Assembly (NCBI GenBank): GCA_963576735.1
Contig: OY755173.1
Coordinates: 4,496,873-4,560,872, forward strand
Source of the DNA: Bedellia somnulentella
Taxonomy: Eukaryota; Arthropoda; Insecta; Lepidoptera; Bedelliidae
DNA: 64,000 nucleotides
Reading direction: 5' to 3'
Of this stretch, positions 52,401-62,259 are shown piece by piece; within the stretch, counting starts at the first letter, position 1; each line of letters opens with the position of its first letter. The notes under the pieces are model-generated. The model was not told the origin of the DNA. It did no database searches and saw only the letters and a program-made list of their open reading frames with translations. The position numbers and the translations under genes are program-made.

Positions 52401-55400
52401 AATGCTATTAAACGGAAATACTGAACCGTTCATCAAAGCGCATTTAAAATCACCAAACTACACTGTTTAGGGAGTGCTATAAATTTAATAAATTGAAAAC
52501 ATTGCGCTGAATTTCACAATGCTTGAGCAGTGACTGAAGAAAGACACCTCAGATATTTAAAAAAACAACGCTACACCCGTGCGAAGCTGGGACGATCCAC
52601 TAGTAAAGAATATATTAAAAGTTTATATCATGTAGTATAACTCCACTGCTTCCAGTGGGTAATGGAGGAGAAGAGTACTGCATTGACTTTTAGTTTCGCT
52701 TCTGTCTTTTTCAAAGTGGCTGTTAACCTTATAATATTGGTACAAAACCAAATCTAAAACTACTGTTTTGTTAAAAGATCTACGGAGTACACTCAGTTTT
52801 GCTTTCACACTACATTCAGTTATTTATTATTAAGGCCCCTTATACGTTTTAATGTGATATATTTCGCAGTTATTAGATAGAACTTTTGCAAATTAGAACT
52901 CTATAATTTTATTAACATTCCATAATTATTAACTAATTTCATCATTCAGACATGGTTGTGGATGGCTGTCCCGTTGACATGTTTTGGAATCGATCTTATG
53001 TGGCGGTTGTTTTCAAGAAATTGTTCGACGGTGCAGATTATTAAAGTAAGTGATTTTTATTCTATTACTCACTTGTTTAAGCTTAAATATATGGGCAGAT
53101 GCCTTAAAATGAAACCGATTTTAAATTTTTAAGTTAATGACAAAGGTAACCCTGAACTTTGCCGCGTCGTGTCGGCTTAGAATGTCACTACCCCTTTCTA
53201 CCCACGGGTGTTACAACACCGTTACACACAAAAAGGCGATTAAGGGTATGGAGCTATTGAAGTGGTTTTTGGGCGATACTGTTGGAGACCAATCACCAAC
53301 GATACTTTATTTCTGCCATCTTGTCCCCTATCAACTTCCAAATGTGCCTGAAGAGTCTCTAGGTCTAAAGGTCTGGCTACCCGTTTTTGGGATTTATGGC
53401 CCTGAGTATGTATTTGTATATATATTTATTATATGGTAAGATGGCTTAAAATGAAACTGATTTCAGGTTAATAAACAAGGTAACCCTAAAGAAAACACCA
53501 TACCTTCAAACCGACCTTATACTTGTATAATTCGAAACTGAACAGTGTATGAGTAGGAGTACTCATATGGGAATTACCAGATGAATTATAACATCAAAAG
53601 GCAAATGTAATCAAAGCAACCTCTGCGCTGCCAGAACTGCTTAATTTTTATTGTGACGGTCTGTTTATCCTATTTTAGGGGTGTAGCTAGTAGAGTAGTA
53701 GTTGTGTAGTAGGTTCAGCTTAGAAAAGCAATATTTATTTCTACCAGTGAGTGCCGTGTAGTGTCGGCTTAGAATAACACTACCCCATTGCTTCCGGTGG
53801 GTGTACGTAAGAGGCGTCTAACGGTATTGGGGCTTTTAAGGGATTGTTGGGCGATGCGGTTGGAGACCCATCACCAACAACCTTTATTCCACCATCTTTT
53901 CCCCACGCAACTTCCAAAAGTGGCTGAGAAATTTCTGATTCCTTGGCTCTGGCTACCCCTTCAAGGAATTCATAGCCGTGAGTATATGTATGTATGTATG
54001 AGTGACGTAAAAGACTTAAGGTTTTGGGGCTTATACGACACATTAAGGCGATGTGGCTGGACAACCATCAACTACCATCCTTTATTGTAAATCGTTTCCC
54101 TATAAACTTTCAAAAGTAGTTAAGCTATTCCTAATTCTGAAGCTCTTATTATTATGGATTTTATATGCAACTAGTGGTCCGCCCCGGCTTCGCACGGAGT
54201 GGTGTTAAATATCTTTTATTGCTTACACCCTTCGATATGTAGCGTGATGATATATATCCTATGTCCTTTTCCTGGTTCCGAGTTACCTCTCTAACAATTT
54301 TCAGCTAAATCGGTTCATCTGTTCTCGAGTTATAAATAGAGTCACTAACACAACTTTCTTTTCTACTAGATATACAAAATTTATCGATTTAATGTGATTA
54401 TAAAGTCTCGCTCATTCATTTTTCAGGTTTTCATTGTTAATATACTTGTGTGTTTCAGGTGACCCAGATGTCAGGCCGGCTTCTGAGTCTAACGCTGAGC
54501 TGTCCTAATGCTCAATTCGAATGTAGACCTGGCCAATATGTTCTCCTCCAGTGCCTTGACGTGTCGCTGATAGAGTGGCATCCTTTTACTGTGGTAGAGG
54601 TACATGCTAACATACTTATTCTCACGCCATTCATTTTCATTGGGAGACATGACGAACGTAAGAATACTAAGTGATGGCTTAAGTTGTTGGAGGAGTCTAA
54701 CAGTCTTTGAGAAAAAATAACTTAAAATAATCTCATTTCGTTTCTATTTAACTTCTATTTTTGTAGACTATTTACTAACATACATACATATACTCACGGC
54801 TATAATTCCCTAGAAGGGGTAGCCAGAGCTAAGGAAGTATAAATTCGTCAGCCACTTTTGGAAGTTGAGTGGGGAAAAGGCGGTAAAATAATGGTTTTTG
54901 GTGATGGGTCTCCCGCATCGCCCGAAAATCCAATAAAAAGCCCCAAAACCCTTAGTCGTCTCTTACGATACCCGTGGGTAGAAAGGGGTAGCGACATTCT
55001 AGGCCGGCACTACACGGCACAGCTGGCACTACACGGCACGCATTTACTAAACAAATCCTAAATAGCAGTTATAGTTTAGATATCTAACCCAAGGTACGAA
55101 ACCAAGGAGTCGTGTTTTAAGTTTTTGAGAAAAGCCGTTTGTTTATTTTTTATCCTATATCTAGAAAGAATTCTATATACCCATCCTACGGTGCTATATA
55201 TATGTTGATATATAAATACATACCCCATCAGGGTAAATAGAGACTATCCATTTTTAGATTGATGTTAATACGCTCTTATTATTGTAAATAATTAAATTAA
55301 AGAACATTAATATAGTCCGATATTGAGCTTATGTGACTTATTATAAAAATTTGACATAACATAACATAACATAAACATAACATAAACGTTCACGCCGAAT

Positions 55401-57791
55401 ATCCCCGAAGGGGTTGGCAGAGGTACTAATACTTCTGAACATCACGTGACTTTGTCACCTGGTGTTCAGAGTACCCACGTTTTGCATGGACAGTGTACTC
55501 ACGTGATAGGGGGCAGGCCTATCGCCGTTTTGTACGAATACACTGTCACATGACTAAGTACAACTCAGCCATGTGGGTTTCCTCACGATGTTTTCCCTCA
55601 CCGTTAACAACCATGATAAATTAACCTTAAATTATAAAAATTTGAAATATTTGTAAAAAATATATTCGACTTTGTCCTCTTTTCAGTTGCCCACTTCAAA
55701 CAAAAGGTGTTTTACTGTATGGATGAGAATCGTTGGAGACTGGACGAAAGTTCTGGAAAATGTTTTGTTGCAAACAAACCCAAAAAACCTACAGTAAGTA
55801 TGAATAAAAAGCTACTGAAATTAACCTTGGTAATATCCTTACAATTATTGCGACGTACATAAATACTCACGATAACAGGACAGCCGTGACAGTCCAATGG
55901 GTAGAACGACCGCCAGTTAATACAGACAGGCGTGAGTTCAAATCCCGGGGCGGGCCTATACCAATTTGTGTTTTCTAAATTCATAATATGTGTGGTTAAT
56001 TTATCGTGGTGATTCACGGTGAGGGAAAACATCGTGAGGAAACCCACATGGCTAAGTTGTACTTGATCATATGACAGTGTATTCGTACTAAATAGCGATA
56101 GACCTGCCCCCTATCACGCGCGTGCACTGTCCAAGCAAAACATGGGTACTCCGAACACCAGGTGACAATGTCACGTGATGTTTAGAAGTATTAGTACCTC
56201 TGCCAACCTCTTCGGGGATATACAACGTGAACACTTTGCTCTGAGTTGAGTCTTTCGTCTTTAGATTACAGTACCATAGTTTAATCAGAGTCCACTTTTT
56301 TAATTTCAGGATGCTGGTTGACGGACCTTTTTCCAGTCCAATGGAGGGCGTTGTTACCAGTGACATAGCAGTTTGTGTGGCTGCGGGAGTGGGGATCACT
56401 CCCTATGTAGCTTTGTTGCGAACTATGAAAACGTAAGCATTACGAGTAGCCATTCCATAGCTTGAATTATAATAGTACCAAATTACAAGCGAATACTGTT
56501 CAGGCAAGGGGAGTACTGTGAACATATCTTCATTTGTATTAGTTTTGTTACTCTTTCGGAGAGTATAAATATATTATATTACATACTAGTGGATCGTCCC
56601 AGCTTCGCACGGGTAGCGTTGTTTTTTTAAATATCTGAGGTTTCTTTCTTCAGTCACTGCTCAAGCATTGTGAAATTCAGCGTAATGTTTTTAATTTATA
56701 TATAAATAACCGTGATAGCCCAGTGGGTAGAACACTCGCTTATCGTGCAAACGACTAGTGTTCAAATCCTGGGTCGGGCCTACACCAATTTGTCTTTTCT
56801 AAAGACATATGTGTGGTTAATTTATCATGGTTGTTAACGGTGAGGGAAAACATCGTGAGGAAACCCACATGGCTGAGTTGTACTTAGTCATGTGACAGTG
56901 TATTCGTACAAAAACGGCGATAGGCCTGCCCCCATCACGTGAGTACACTGTCCATGCAAAACGTGGGTACTCTGAACACCAGGTGACAAAGTCACGTGAT
57001 GTTCAGAAGTATTAGTACCTCTGCCAACCCCTTCGGGGATATTCGGCGTGAACGTTTATGTTATGTTATGTTATGTTTTTAATTTATTAAATTTATAGCA
57101 CTCCCTTAACAGTGTAGTTTGGTGATTTTGATTGCGCTTTAATGAACGGTTCAGTATTTCCATTTAATAGCAAATTTTGGAATAAAACGCCATGAAGTAT
57201 TTATAAAAATCTAAAAAATAAATCATTACGTTATGTAGGATGCAACTACTGGCGCTATCTAGTATGTTATATGTAAATTAGTAAAGATTTGGTTTCGATC
57301 ACGGGCGCGATGGCTTATTTTATGTATAATTTCGGTGTTTGTCTACCGATTTCTATGATTCTTTTTTTATTGAATAGGTAATAATGTTACCTTATTTAAA
57401 TTAGGGATGAATGAGAGGTTTACAAACGTAAGAGTAAACAAATATAATCAGGATGTTCCGAACTGCTAAGCTATCAGGAATTACACGTGTTATTGTGAGT
57501 CAACCATAAAAGATAGACATATACTGTTGAGGATTTTTTTTTAGATAATTTTATGAAGAATATTTCCGCCACACATGATTTCTATGTAAGTTTAACCATT
57601 AAGGCTGCACACGCGACGGAAGCTTAAAAAATGGAGTAACTTCTCCCGTTTTCCCCAAATTTCCCAAAATTCCCCTTTACTTCTCTGCTGGAAAGTATAC
57701 AAAAACCTGCGCAGGAGTATGAAGAATAATTGTACCAAGTTTCGTTAAAATCCGTCGAGTAGTTTTTGTTTCCATAAGGAACATACAAACC

Positions 57792-57829
<38 letters not shown>

Positions 57830-60800
57830 AATTTTACTGATTGCATTTTTGGCATCAGTATCGATCCCTTATCACCACCTGATAGTTATTTTGAAAATAT
57901 ATTTCATGTACAGAATTGACCTCTCTACAGATTTATTATAAGTATAGATGACTTGAACGATATGTAAGTTAATATAGTTTTCTTCAATAAATACAGTTTA
58001 TTAAATTATCTTATCTATCTAGTAAACCAACAATGGGCTAATCACACTTTCCTGGGTAATCTCGAACCTTTTGATGGGAGTTTTAGTGAAAAAATGTATT
58101 AAAAATTCTGTTCAGTTTTCTACATACCGAAAGTGCCTAGGTAAGCAAAAGAACAAAGACCTCCCACTGAACTGGCTAAAGACCTGAGATCCAGATTGAC
58201 CCGACATTACACAGAAGCTATCCCGGACGTCAGTCTATACGAGATTAGCATGGCTCTGAAACATATACTCACGGCTATATTTCCCTAGAAGGGGTAACCA
58301 GAGCTAAGGAATTCTAAATTCCTCAGCCACTTTTGGAAGTTGAGTGGGGAAAAGATGGTAAAAATAAAGGTTTTTGGTGATGGGTCTCCAACCGCATCGC
58401 CCAAAAATCCAATAAAAAGCCCCAATACCCTTAGTCGCCTCTTACGACACCCGTGGGTAGAAAGGGGTAGCGACATTCTAAGCTGGCACTACACGGCAAA
58501 CGGCCGGCTCTGAAACAGTTAAAGAATAACAAGGCAGCGGGTAAGGTCGGAATTACGGCTGAGCTTTTGAAGGCGGGTGGAAAACCGATTCTTAGGGCCC
58601 TTCAAAAACTATTTAATACCGTCCTTCACAAAGGGACCACGCCAGAATCATGAAATAGAAGTGTTGTTGTACTGTTATTTAAGAAGGGTTATAATACCCT
58701 CTTGAAGAACTACAGACCTATATCGCTTCTAAGCGATGTATACAAACTGTTCTCCAGATTCATTACGAATCGTCTGTCTCGTAGATTTGAAGACTTCCAG
58801 CCTCCTGAACATGCCGGTTTCTGAACTGAGACATGGAACAGGAGTGTGGTGGTGCTGTTCTTTAAGAAGGGTGATAATACCCTATTAAAGAATTACAGGC
58901 CAATATCACTTCAGAGCCATGTCTACAAACTGTTTTCGAGAGTCATTACGAATCGTCTTTCTCGGAGGTTTGACGACTTTCAACCTCTCAAACAATATTG
59001 GAAAAGGCTTTGGTACCATAGACAATATCCACACCCTACGCCAGATTATACAGAAGACCGAGAAGTATAATCTGCCATTGTGCCTAGGGCTCGTGGACTA
59101 TGAAAAAGCCTTCGATTCGGTGGAACGATGGGCTATACTTGAATCTTTGCAGAGGCGCCATATTGACTACAGATATATCGAATTGTTAAAGTGTTTGTCT
59201 GAAAACGCCACTATGTCGGTCCGACTTCAGGACCAGAGCACGTTTCCTATCCAATTGCAGCGAGGAGTGAGACTGGGAGTGATTGAGGGAGGGAGTGAGT
59301 GATTTCTCTGAAATTGTTCATTGCGGCATTGGAAGATGTCTTTAAGCTTATGGACTGGGAAGGGCTAGGAATCAACATCAACGGCGAGTATATCACGCAT
59401 CTTCGATTCGTTGATGATATTGTGGTTTTGGCTGAAACCACGGAAGATTTAAGTAAAATGCTGAATGACCTCAGTAGTGTATCTGAGAGAGTGGGTCTTA
59501 AAATGAACATGGACAAGACGAAATTCATGTCGAATAGCCATGCTGTACCCACTCCTGTCGAGCTTGGAGACTCTACACTCGAAGTTGTTGACCAATATGT
59601 ATACCTGGGACAATCCATTCGGTTAGGTAGAGCCAACTTCGAGAATGAGGTCAACCGCCAAATCCAGCACAGTTGGGCAGCGTTCGGGAAGCTTCGCCAT
59701 ATCTTCTCGTCCAAAATTCCGCAGAGTCTAAAGACAAAGGTCTTTGACCAGTGTGTGTTACCAGTCATGACATACGGCACAGAGTCCTTTAACAATATGG
59801 GCCTCATCAGAAGGCTCCGTGTCACTTAAATGGCAATGGAGAGGGCTATGTTAGGAGTTTCACTACATGATCGAATCCGCAACGAGGAGATCCGTAGAAG
59901 AACCGAGGTCACTGACATAGCCCGAAGAGTTGCTAAACTTAAGTGGCAATGGGCAGGGCATATAGCACGCAGAGCCGACGGCCGTTTTGGGGCCCGAACG
60001 TTCTAGAGTGGCGGCCACGTACCGGATGACGCAGTGTGGGTAGGTCTCCCACAAGGTGGACCGACGACTTGGTCAAGGTCGCGGGACACCGATGGATGAG
60101 GGCAGCACAGGACCGGTCGTTGTGGAGATCTTTAGGGGAGGCCTATGTCCAGCAGTGGACGCTTATAGGCTGATGATGATGAGGATGAAGCAAAAGAAAC
60201 AAATTGATTAAGGTCTTGGGAACTGGATAAATACTGGCATGGTGTAGTGAATTTTAACAAGGGGAGGCCAACGCTATGACCTAGTTTAGTTCGTGCCGTG
60301 GGCTTTTTAATCGAGACAACTTGATGTTGTTGTTGTTGTTGACCGATATGTTTGGAGACTTTATTTTACAATTTTTTCCTCACTCAACTTCCAAAAGTGG
60401 CTGAGGAATGTTTTATTCTTTAGCTCTGGCTACCTCTTCTTAGGATTTATAACCATATTGATGAGTAAAAAGAAGAAAATTTAGTTGTATTATATGTAGC
60501 GTACGTCTTAAACATAATTGCTGATTGGTTTGAAGCTTATTAAATTGGTGAAACTATGATAATATTAAAGGTAGAAATAGATGTTTTTTTTTTACATTTT
60601 CCGACAAAACTTCGACGACGACGACTAATGACCACCCTACCACCACTACATATTGGCTTTCATTGAGATACTAACCATTGATATTTATAAGTTTTACTTA
60701 TCACTTTTTTTCTTACATTGTATTTTGTTTTGATGTTTATATATTCTTTATAAATTACTATCGGAAAAATTATATCGAAACTGTTTCTATATATTTATAC

Positions 60801-62031
60801 GCAACCTTTGTTTTAAATTAGTGCCTTACCCCTCACTTCTCAGCCCGACCATAGTAGATAGCCTCATTATATAGTGTTGTAAATTAATGAATATTGTTTC
60901 AAAATTGCAAGTGTTTGGTTTTCCTATTGTATATATTTAGATTTCATTGTTGTTTTTACTTTTATTTATGTTATAATGTTTTCTTTTTCATCATCAAATA
61001 TGTGTCTTATGAGCTTTAGTAAAATAGCTGTAGTATTAAATGTGTCAATAGTGCAATTTTAAATACCTATATTTAAGTTAAACAGGGCTTTGACTGAAAA
61101 TCAGTGTATGATGAGTATATACTCTGTCATGCGAGTGCTGAGTCAAGGCCTTTTTGGTAATGTTTTTTTTCTTTTTTGTATATATATATTTGTCATTGTC
61201 TTGTGTTAATTACCAAATAAACATTATTTCTTTCTTTCTTTCTTACATACAAAGCTAACGAAAAATATATTAGAGAGCTAATTAGAACCATGCAAAATGA
61301 ATTATAAAGGAACAACAATAGTGAGTAGCATCTATAGTGATTATACAGTATAATAATTAAAATTTCCTTTCCAGGTATCCGAGGTTCCGATCTCCGCATC
61401 GTGTTCATTTAATATGGATAGTGAGATATGAACACGAACTCAGCTGGTTGGCGAAATTGGCCGACGATACAATGGCACAACTTATTAAATCAAACCGCCC
61501 TGATAGGTTGCATATAGAGTTATATGTTACATCTACGCAGTCCGCCCTAGAAATGGGAATTCCAAATCATTTAATATCTATCACCGATGAGGGCAAGCTG
61601 CATCACAAAGTTATTAAAGCGATTGAAAATTATACAAGTAAAGATGAAAAGGAAACTCTTCTACCACCGCACAGGAAAAGGAAAAATGTGGAGGAACAAG
61701 TCAATGTTAATATAAGCCAGCATTCTATAATTAATAGAAATTTCAGTCTAGTCAAACAATATCCGTTACTCGGATGCAGACTTAACAAAGGACGTCCAAA
61801 TTGGGATTGCTTATTCAATTATTGGACACATCTTTATCCTAAGTATGCCAAAAACTTAGACACGTTTATGTTTAATTATCTTAATAGATGAAAACTAATT
61901 TTATTTGCAGGGAAAATCTGAACGTATTTTGTTGTGGACCAAAGGCATTAATAAAAACGTTAAAACAAATTTCGATACAGAAATCTCGAGGATCCAATAC
62001 GACATTCCATTTTGTTCATGAAGGATTTTAG
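43388..62031 (+). CDS. Nox4: Nox4-like NADPH oxidase, 11 exons, first exon missing
   Basis: A membrane flavocytochrome that passes electrons from cytosolic NADPH through FAD and two hemes to oxygen. Exons: 43388-43483, 44066-44264, 45652-45749, 46981-47159, 47925-48033, 52950-53045, 54459-54599, 55687-55793, 56310-56432, 61375-61842, 61911-62031. Junction phases agree and total 578 residues before TAG, against 578 in human NOX4, so only a short N-terminal exon is missing. Seen in sequence (numbered from the first residue here): heme pairs H87/H101 and H175/H188, both with the spacings of gp91phox; FAD motif HPFT at 300-303; NADPH site GVGITPY at 368-374; CCGP at 546-549; C-terminal aromatic Phe. 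YHYLRSMLG and [20 protein letters not shown] place it with NOX4. There are no EF-hands, so it is not Nox5 or Duox. It fits the arthropod-specific Nox4 group, which Drosophila lacks. Confidence 0.92.
43505..43640 (+). repeat. LINE-R 3'-end copy
   Basis: AGCAGGCATAAAAAGATTGA, GAAGCTAGAAGAGAGGTTTG and CTACCCCAATGGGAACTAAT. The coded end KRLMDVNEA is still readable. Confidence 0.75.
43684..43775 (-). repeat. SINE-B 3' fragment, diverged
   Basis: TGAACGTTCACGAC, CCCGAAGCGGGAGCATAGGT and TATCACGTGACA reversed. Confidence 0.5.
44066..44264 (+). CDS. Nox4: Nox4 exon, helix 2 and first heme His
   Basis: [20 protein letters not shown] to [16 protein letters not shown]. Acceptor TTGCAG and donor CTG|GTATAG. 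Confidence 0.93.
44380..44446 (+). repeat. Rep-A 5' fragment
   Basis: CAGCTTAGAATATAACTACC and TTTACCCGTGGGTATCG. Confidence 0.55.
44906..45016 (+). mobile_element. Rep-A 3' part
   Basis: CCCGTGGGTGACAAAC, AACTTCCAAAAGTGGCTGAG and CCGTGAGTATATTTATGTAT. Confidence 0.7.
45300..45548 (-). mobile_element. Rep-A copy, full length
   Basis: TACATACATACATATACTCA to CTAAGCCGACACTACACAGC. Confidence 0.9.
45652..45749 (+). CDS. Nox4: Nox4 exon, second heme His
   Basis: [20 protein letters not shown] to AHYKDE. Acceptor TTTCAG and donor GAG|GTAATG. Confidence 0.93.
45782..46023 (-). mobile_element. Rep-A copy, full length
   Basis: TACATACATACATATACTCA to TCTAAGCCAGCACTATA. Confidence 0.88.
46065..46285 (+). 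mobile_element. Rep-D SINE with tRNA-like part
   Basis: TTTTTGTTCATGAAAACCTC and ATGTGGGGATTATTACTAAT, then the tRNA-like segment below, then TTTCTTTCCTTTATTTATTA. Pieces recur at 12460, 39477 and 48288. Confidence 0.7.
46183..46255 (+). tRNA. tRNA-like sequence, probably a SINE part rather than a working tRNA
   Basis: 73 bases. Acceptor stem GACACGG/CTGTGTC pairs with one G-T. D stem GCTC/GAGC and T arm GCGGG-TTCGATT-CCCGC are perfect. The anticodon arm has an A-A mismatch at its base and an eight-base loop, so no anticodon can be read. It lies within Rep-D. Confidence 0.4.
46500..46623 (+). mobile_element. Rep-A 3' part
   Basis: AATCTTTTCCCCACTCAACT to GCCGTGAGTTTATGTATAT. Confidence 0.78.
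46981..47159 (+). CDS. Nox4: Nox4 exon, second heme pair
   Basis: [20 protein letters not shown] to [20 protein letters not shown] then PLG. Acceptor CAACAG and donor GG|GTACGT. Confidence 0.94.
47174..47410 (-). mobile_element. Rep-A copy
   Basis: TACATACATACATATACTCA to CACCGACACTACACGGCA. Confidence 0.88.
47521..47596 (-). repeat. LINE-R 3'-end fragment
   Basis: TACTCACGCCCATTGTTCCC and ATAGATCGCCACTTTGTA reversed. Confidence 0.65.
47925..48033 (+). CDS. Nox4: Nox4 exon, extracellular E-loop
   Basis: [20 protein letters not shown] to KFKAIESK, polar as expected of the E-loop. Acceptor TTTTAG and donor AAG|GTGAGT. Confidence 0.85.
48288..48440 (+). mobile_element. Rep-D copy
   Basis: TTTTTGTTCATGAAAACCTC, then a reversed tRNA-like CCGCGACCTCCGTCCTGC with a short inverted CAGCAGGAC/GTCCTGCTG pair. 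Confidence 0.6.
48640..48850 (-). mobile_element. SINE-C copy
   Basis: TACGGACATATTATACACAG, ACTCAACGATATATTTAATA and GCGGGGATCGAACCCGCAAC, matching 21775-22012. Confidence 0.75.
49209..49320 (+). repeat. SINE-B 3' part with TTATG tail
   Basis: GTGACAAAGTCACGTGATGT, CAACCCCTTCGGGGATATTC and TTATGTTATGTTAT. Confidence 0.8.
50164..52356 (-). mobile_element. 5'-truncated LINE inserted in Hel-1
   Basis: Flanked by the 18-base duplication TTTTAGATTGTTATAAAT (50146-50163, 52357-52374). The 3' end on the minus strand is a TTTA-repeat tail. The first ~20 bases at its 3' side also echo the neighbouring Helitron sequence. Confidence 0.85.
50376..52345 (-). pseudogene. LINE reverse transcriptase, one frameshift
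   Basis: 52345-51890 encodes the pre-RT linker ([40 protein letters not shown]). After a frameshift near 51885 the RT runs to 50376: [82 protein letters not shown] and catalytic SYADDMVLL. The endonuclease domain is lost by truncation. The clade is not assigned. Confidence 0.88.
52950..53045 (+). CDS. Nox4: Nox4 exon, sixth helix
   Basis: [20 protein letters not shown] to CSTVQIIK. Acceptor ATTCAG and donor AAA|GTAAGT. Confidence 0.9.
53161..53421 (+). mobile_element. Rep-A copy
   Basis: GCCGCGTCGTGTCGGCTTAG to GGCCCTGAGTATGTATTTG. Confidence 0.85.
53752..54001 (+). mobile_element. Rep-A copy, full length
   Basis: TGCCGTGTAGTGTCGGCTTA to AGCCGTGAGTATATGTATGT plus TATG tail. Confidence 0.92.
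54019..54168 (+). repeat. degenerate Rep-A fragment
   Basis: AGGCGATGTGGCTGGACAAC, CTTTCAAAAGTAGTTAAGC and TTCTGAAGCTCTTATT. Confidence 0.6.
54171..54370 (-). mobile_element. Hel-3 short Helitron
   Basis: The minus strand begins TCTAGTAGAAAAGAAAGTTG after an A and ends GGGGCGGACCACTAG before a T. About 200 bases. The 3' end is close to that of Hel-1. Confidence 0.72.
54459..54599 (+). CDS. Nox4: Nox4 exon, FAD-binding domain
   Basis: [20 protein letters not shown] to [12 protein letters not shown]. Acceptor TTTCAG and donor GAG|GTACAT. Confidence 0.94.
54778..55020 (-). mobile_element. Rep-A copy, full length
   Basis: ACATACATACATATACTCAC to GGCCGGCACTACACGGCAC. The last 18 bases are repeated at 55021-55038. 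Confidence 0.88.
55354..55620 (-). mobile_element. SINE-B copy, head missing
   Basis: (ATAAC)n tail on the left, ACGTTCACGCCGAATATCCC, AAGGGGTTGGCAGAGGTACT to CATGTGGGTTTCCTCACGAT. Confidence 0.85.
55687..55793 (+). CDS. Nox4: Nox4 exon
   Basis: [20 protein letters not shown] to TNPKNLQ (last codon shared). Acceptor TTTTCAG and donor CA|GTAAGT. Confidence 0.9.
55878..56233 (+). mobile_element. SINE-B copy with tRNA-like head
   Basis: A-box-like GACAGTCCAATGGGTAGAAC, B-box-like GAGTTCAAATCCCGGGGC, body ATGTGTGGTTAATTTATCG, ending CTTCGGGGATATACAACGTG. Confidence 0.86.
56310..56432 (+). CDS. Nox4: Nox4 exon, NADPH-binding
   Basis: [20 protein letters not shown] to [17 protein letters not shown]. 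Acceptor TTTCAG and donor AC|GTAAGC. Confidence 0.94.
56586..57948 (-). mobile_element. Hel-1 Helitron copy C, with a SINE inside
   Basis: Reverse orientation: CTAGTGGATCGTCCCAGC at the left and TTATTATAAGTATAGA|T at the right. The A and T flanks are conserved. Contains (GACA)n at about 57792-57830 and SINE-B at 56700-57073. Confidence 0.86.
56700..57073 (+). mobile_element. SINE-B copy, complete, with target duplication
   Basis: tRNA-like head GTGATAGCCCAGTGGGTAGA and GTGTTCAAATCCTGGGTC, body, and a TTATG-repeat tail. Flanked by TGTTTTTAATTTAT at 56686-56699 and 57074-57087. Confidence 0.92.
58150..60190 (+). pseudogene. RTE-type LINE reverse transcriptase, 5'-truncated, broken
   Basis: [20 protein letters not shown] (58163-58250), interrupted by Rep-A, then [51 protein letters not shown] (59093), [87 protein letters not shown] and [16 protein letters not shown]. 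It ends near 60190 in GATGAT repeats, as RTE elements do. There are several stops and shifts. A segment of the RT is present twice (58649-58816 and 58831-58988). Confidence 0.86.
58263..58505 (-). mobile_element. Rep-A copy with an 11-base target duplication
   Basis: The duplication GGCTCTGAAAC (58252-58262, 58506-58516) lies within the LINE reading MALK, which continues correctly on the far side. This is the best proof in the window that Rep-A moves by insertion with variable-length duplications. Confidence 0.93.
60341..60457 (+). mobile_element. Rep-A 3' part
   Basis: TATGTTTGGAGACTTTATTT, CAACTTCCAAAAGTGGCTGA and TCTTAGGATTTATAACCA. Confidence 0.7.
60458..61374. other. Nox4 intron with a LINE-like 3' tail
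   Basis: 61085-61246 (GGCTTTGACTGAAAATCAGT to AATAAACATTATTTC and a TTTC run) looks like the 3' UTR and tail of a LINE. The rest is AT-rich with nothing recognised. Confidence 0.4.
61375..61842 (+). CDS. Nox4: Nox4 exon, NADPH-binding domain centre
   Basis: [33 protein letters not shown], to [20 protein letters not shown] then LYP. Acceptor TTCCAG and donor AA|GTATGC. Reading through the donor gives a stop at 61891, but splicing at 61842 restores the conserved CCGP end. Confidence 0.92.
61911..62031 (+). CDS. Nox4: Nox4 terminal exon
   Basis: [20 protein letters not shown] to [13 protein letters not shown] and TAG. Acceptor TTTGCAG. Confidence 0.93.
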
Positions 62032-62259
62032 TCGCGTTTTAATATACCGAACATCGGGTTCAATGGGTATTCTCGGTGTTGGCTTCTTCGACATTCCAAC
62101 AGCAGTTTTGATCATTGAAGGCAAAACGACAATTAGCAAATTCTATTCCAATTGATACATATCGAAAAGCCCTGTAATGCTGATATACCTTTTTAGGTTT
62201 TACGATGATGATGGTGTAGAACAACACAATGAGTTTTGAGGCAGAGTTATATATTATTA

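Larger units (their letters stand above)
49431..52603 (+). mobile_element. Hel-1 Helitron copy B, split by a LINE
   Basis: A|TCTATACTTATAATAAATCT at the left and CGATCCACTAG|T at the right. The body matches copy A apart from the LINE at 50164-52356. Confidence 0.85.

Noticed and set aside
53137..53439. 100-codon open frame
   Set aside because: Runs through a Rep-A copy. Similar frames at 43042, 45260, 47191, 53780, 54858 and 58285 have the same cause.
55712..56399. Open frames of 111 and 103 codons on the minus strand
   Set aside because: They read through SINE-B copies and antisense to Nox4 exons; no family resemblance.
61843..61891. Read-through of the Nox4 exon to the stop at 61891
   Set aside because: It would lose the conserved CCGP segment; a donor at 61843 and the next exon's phase restore it.
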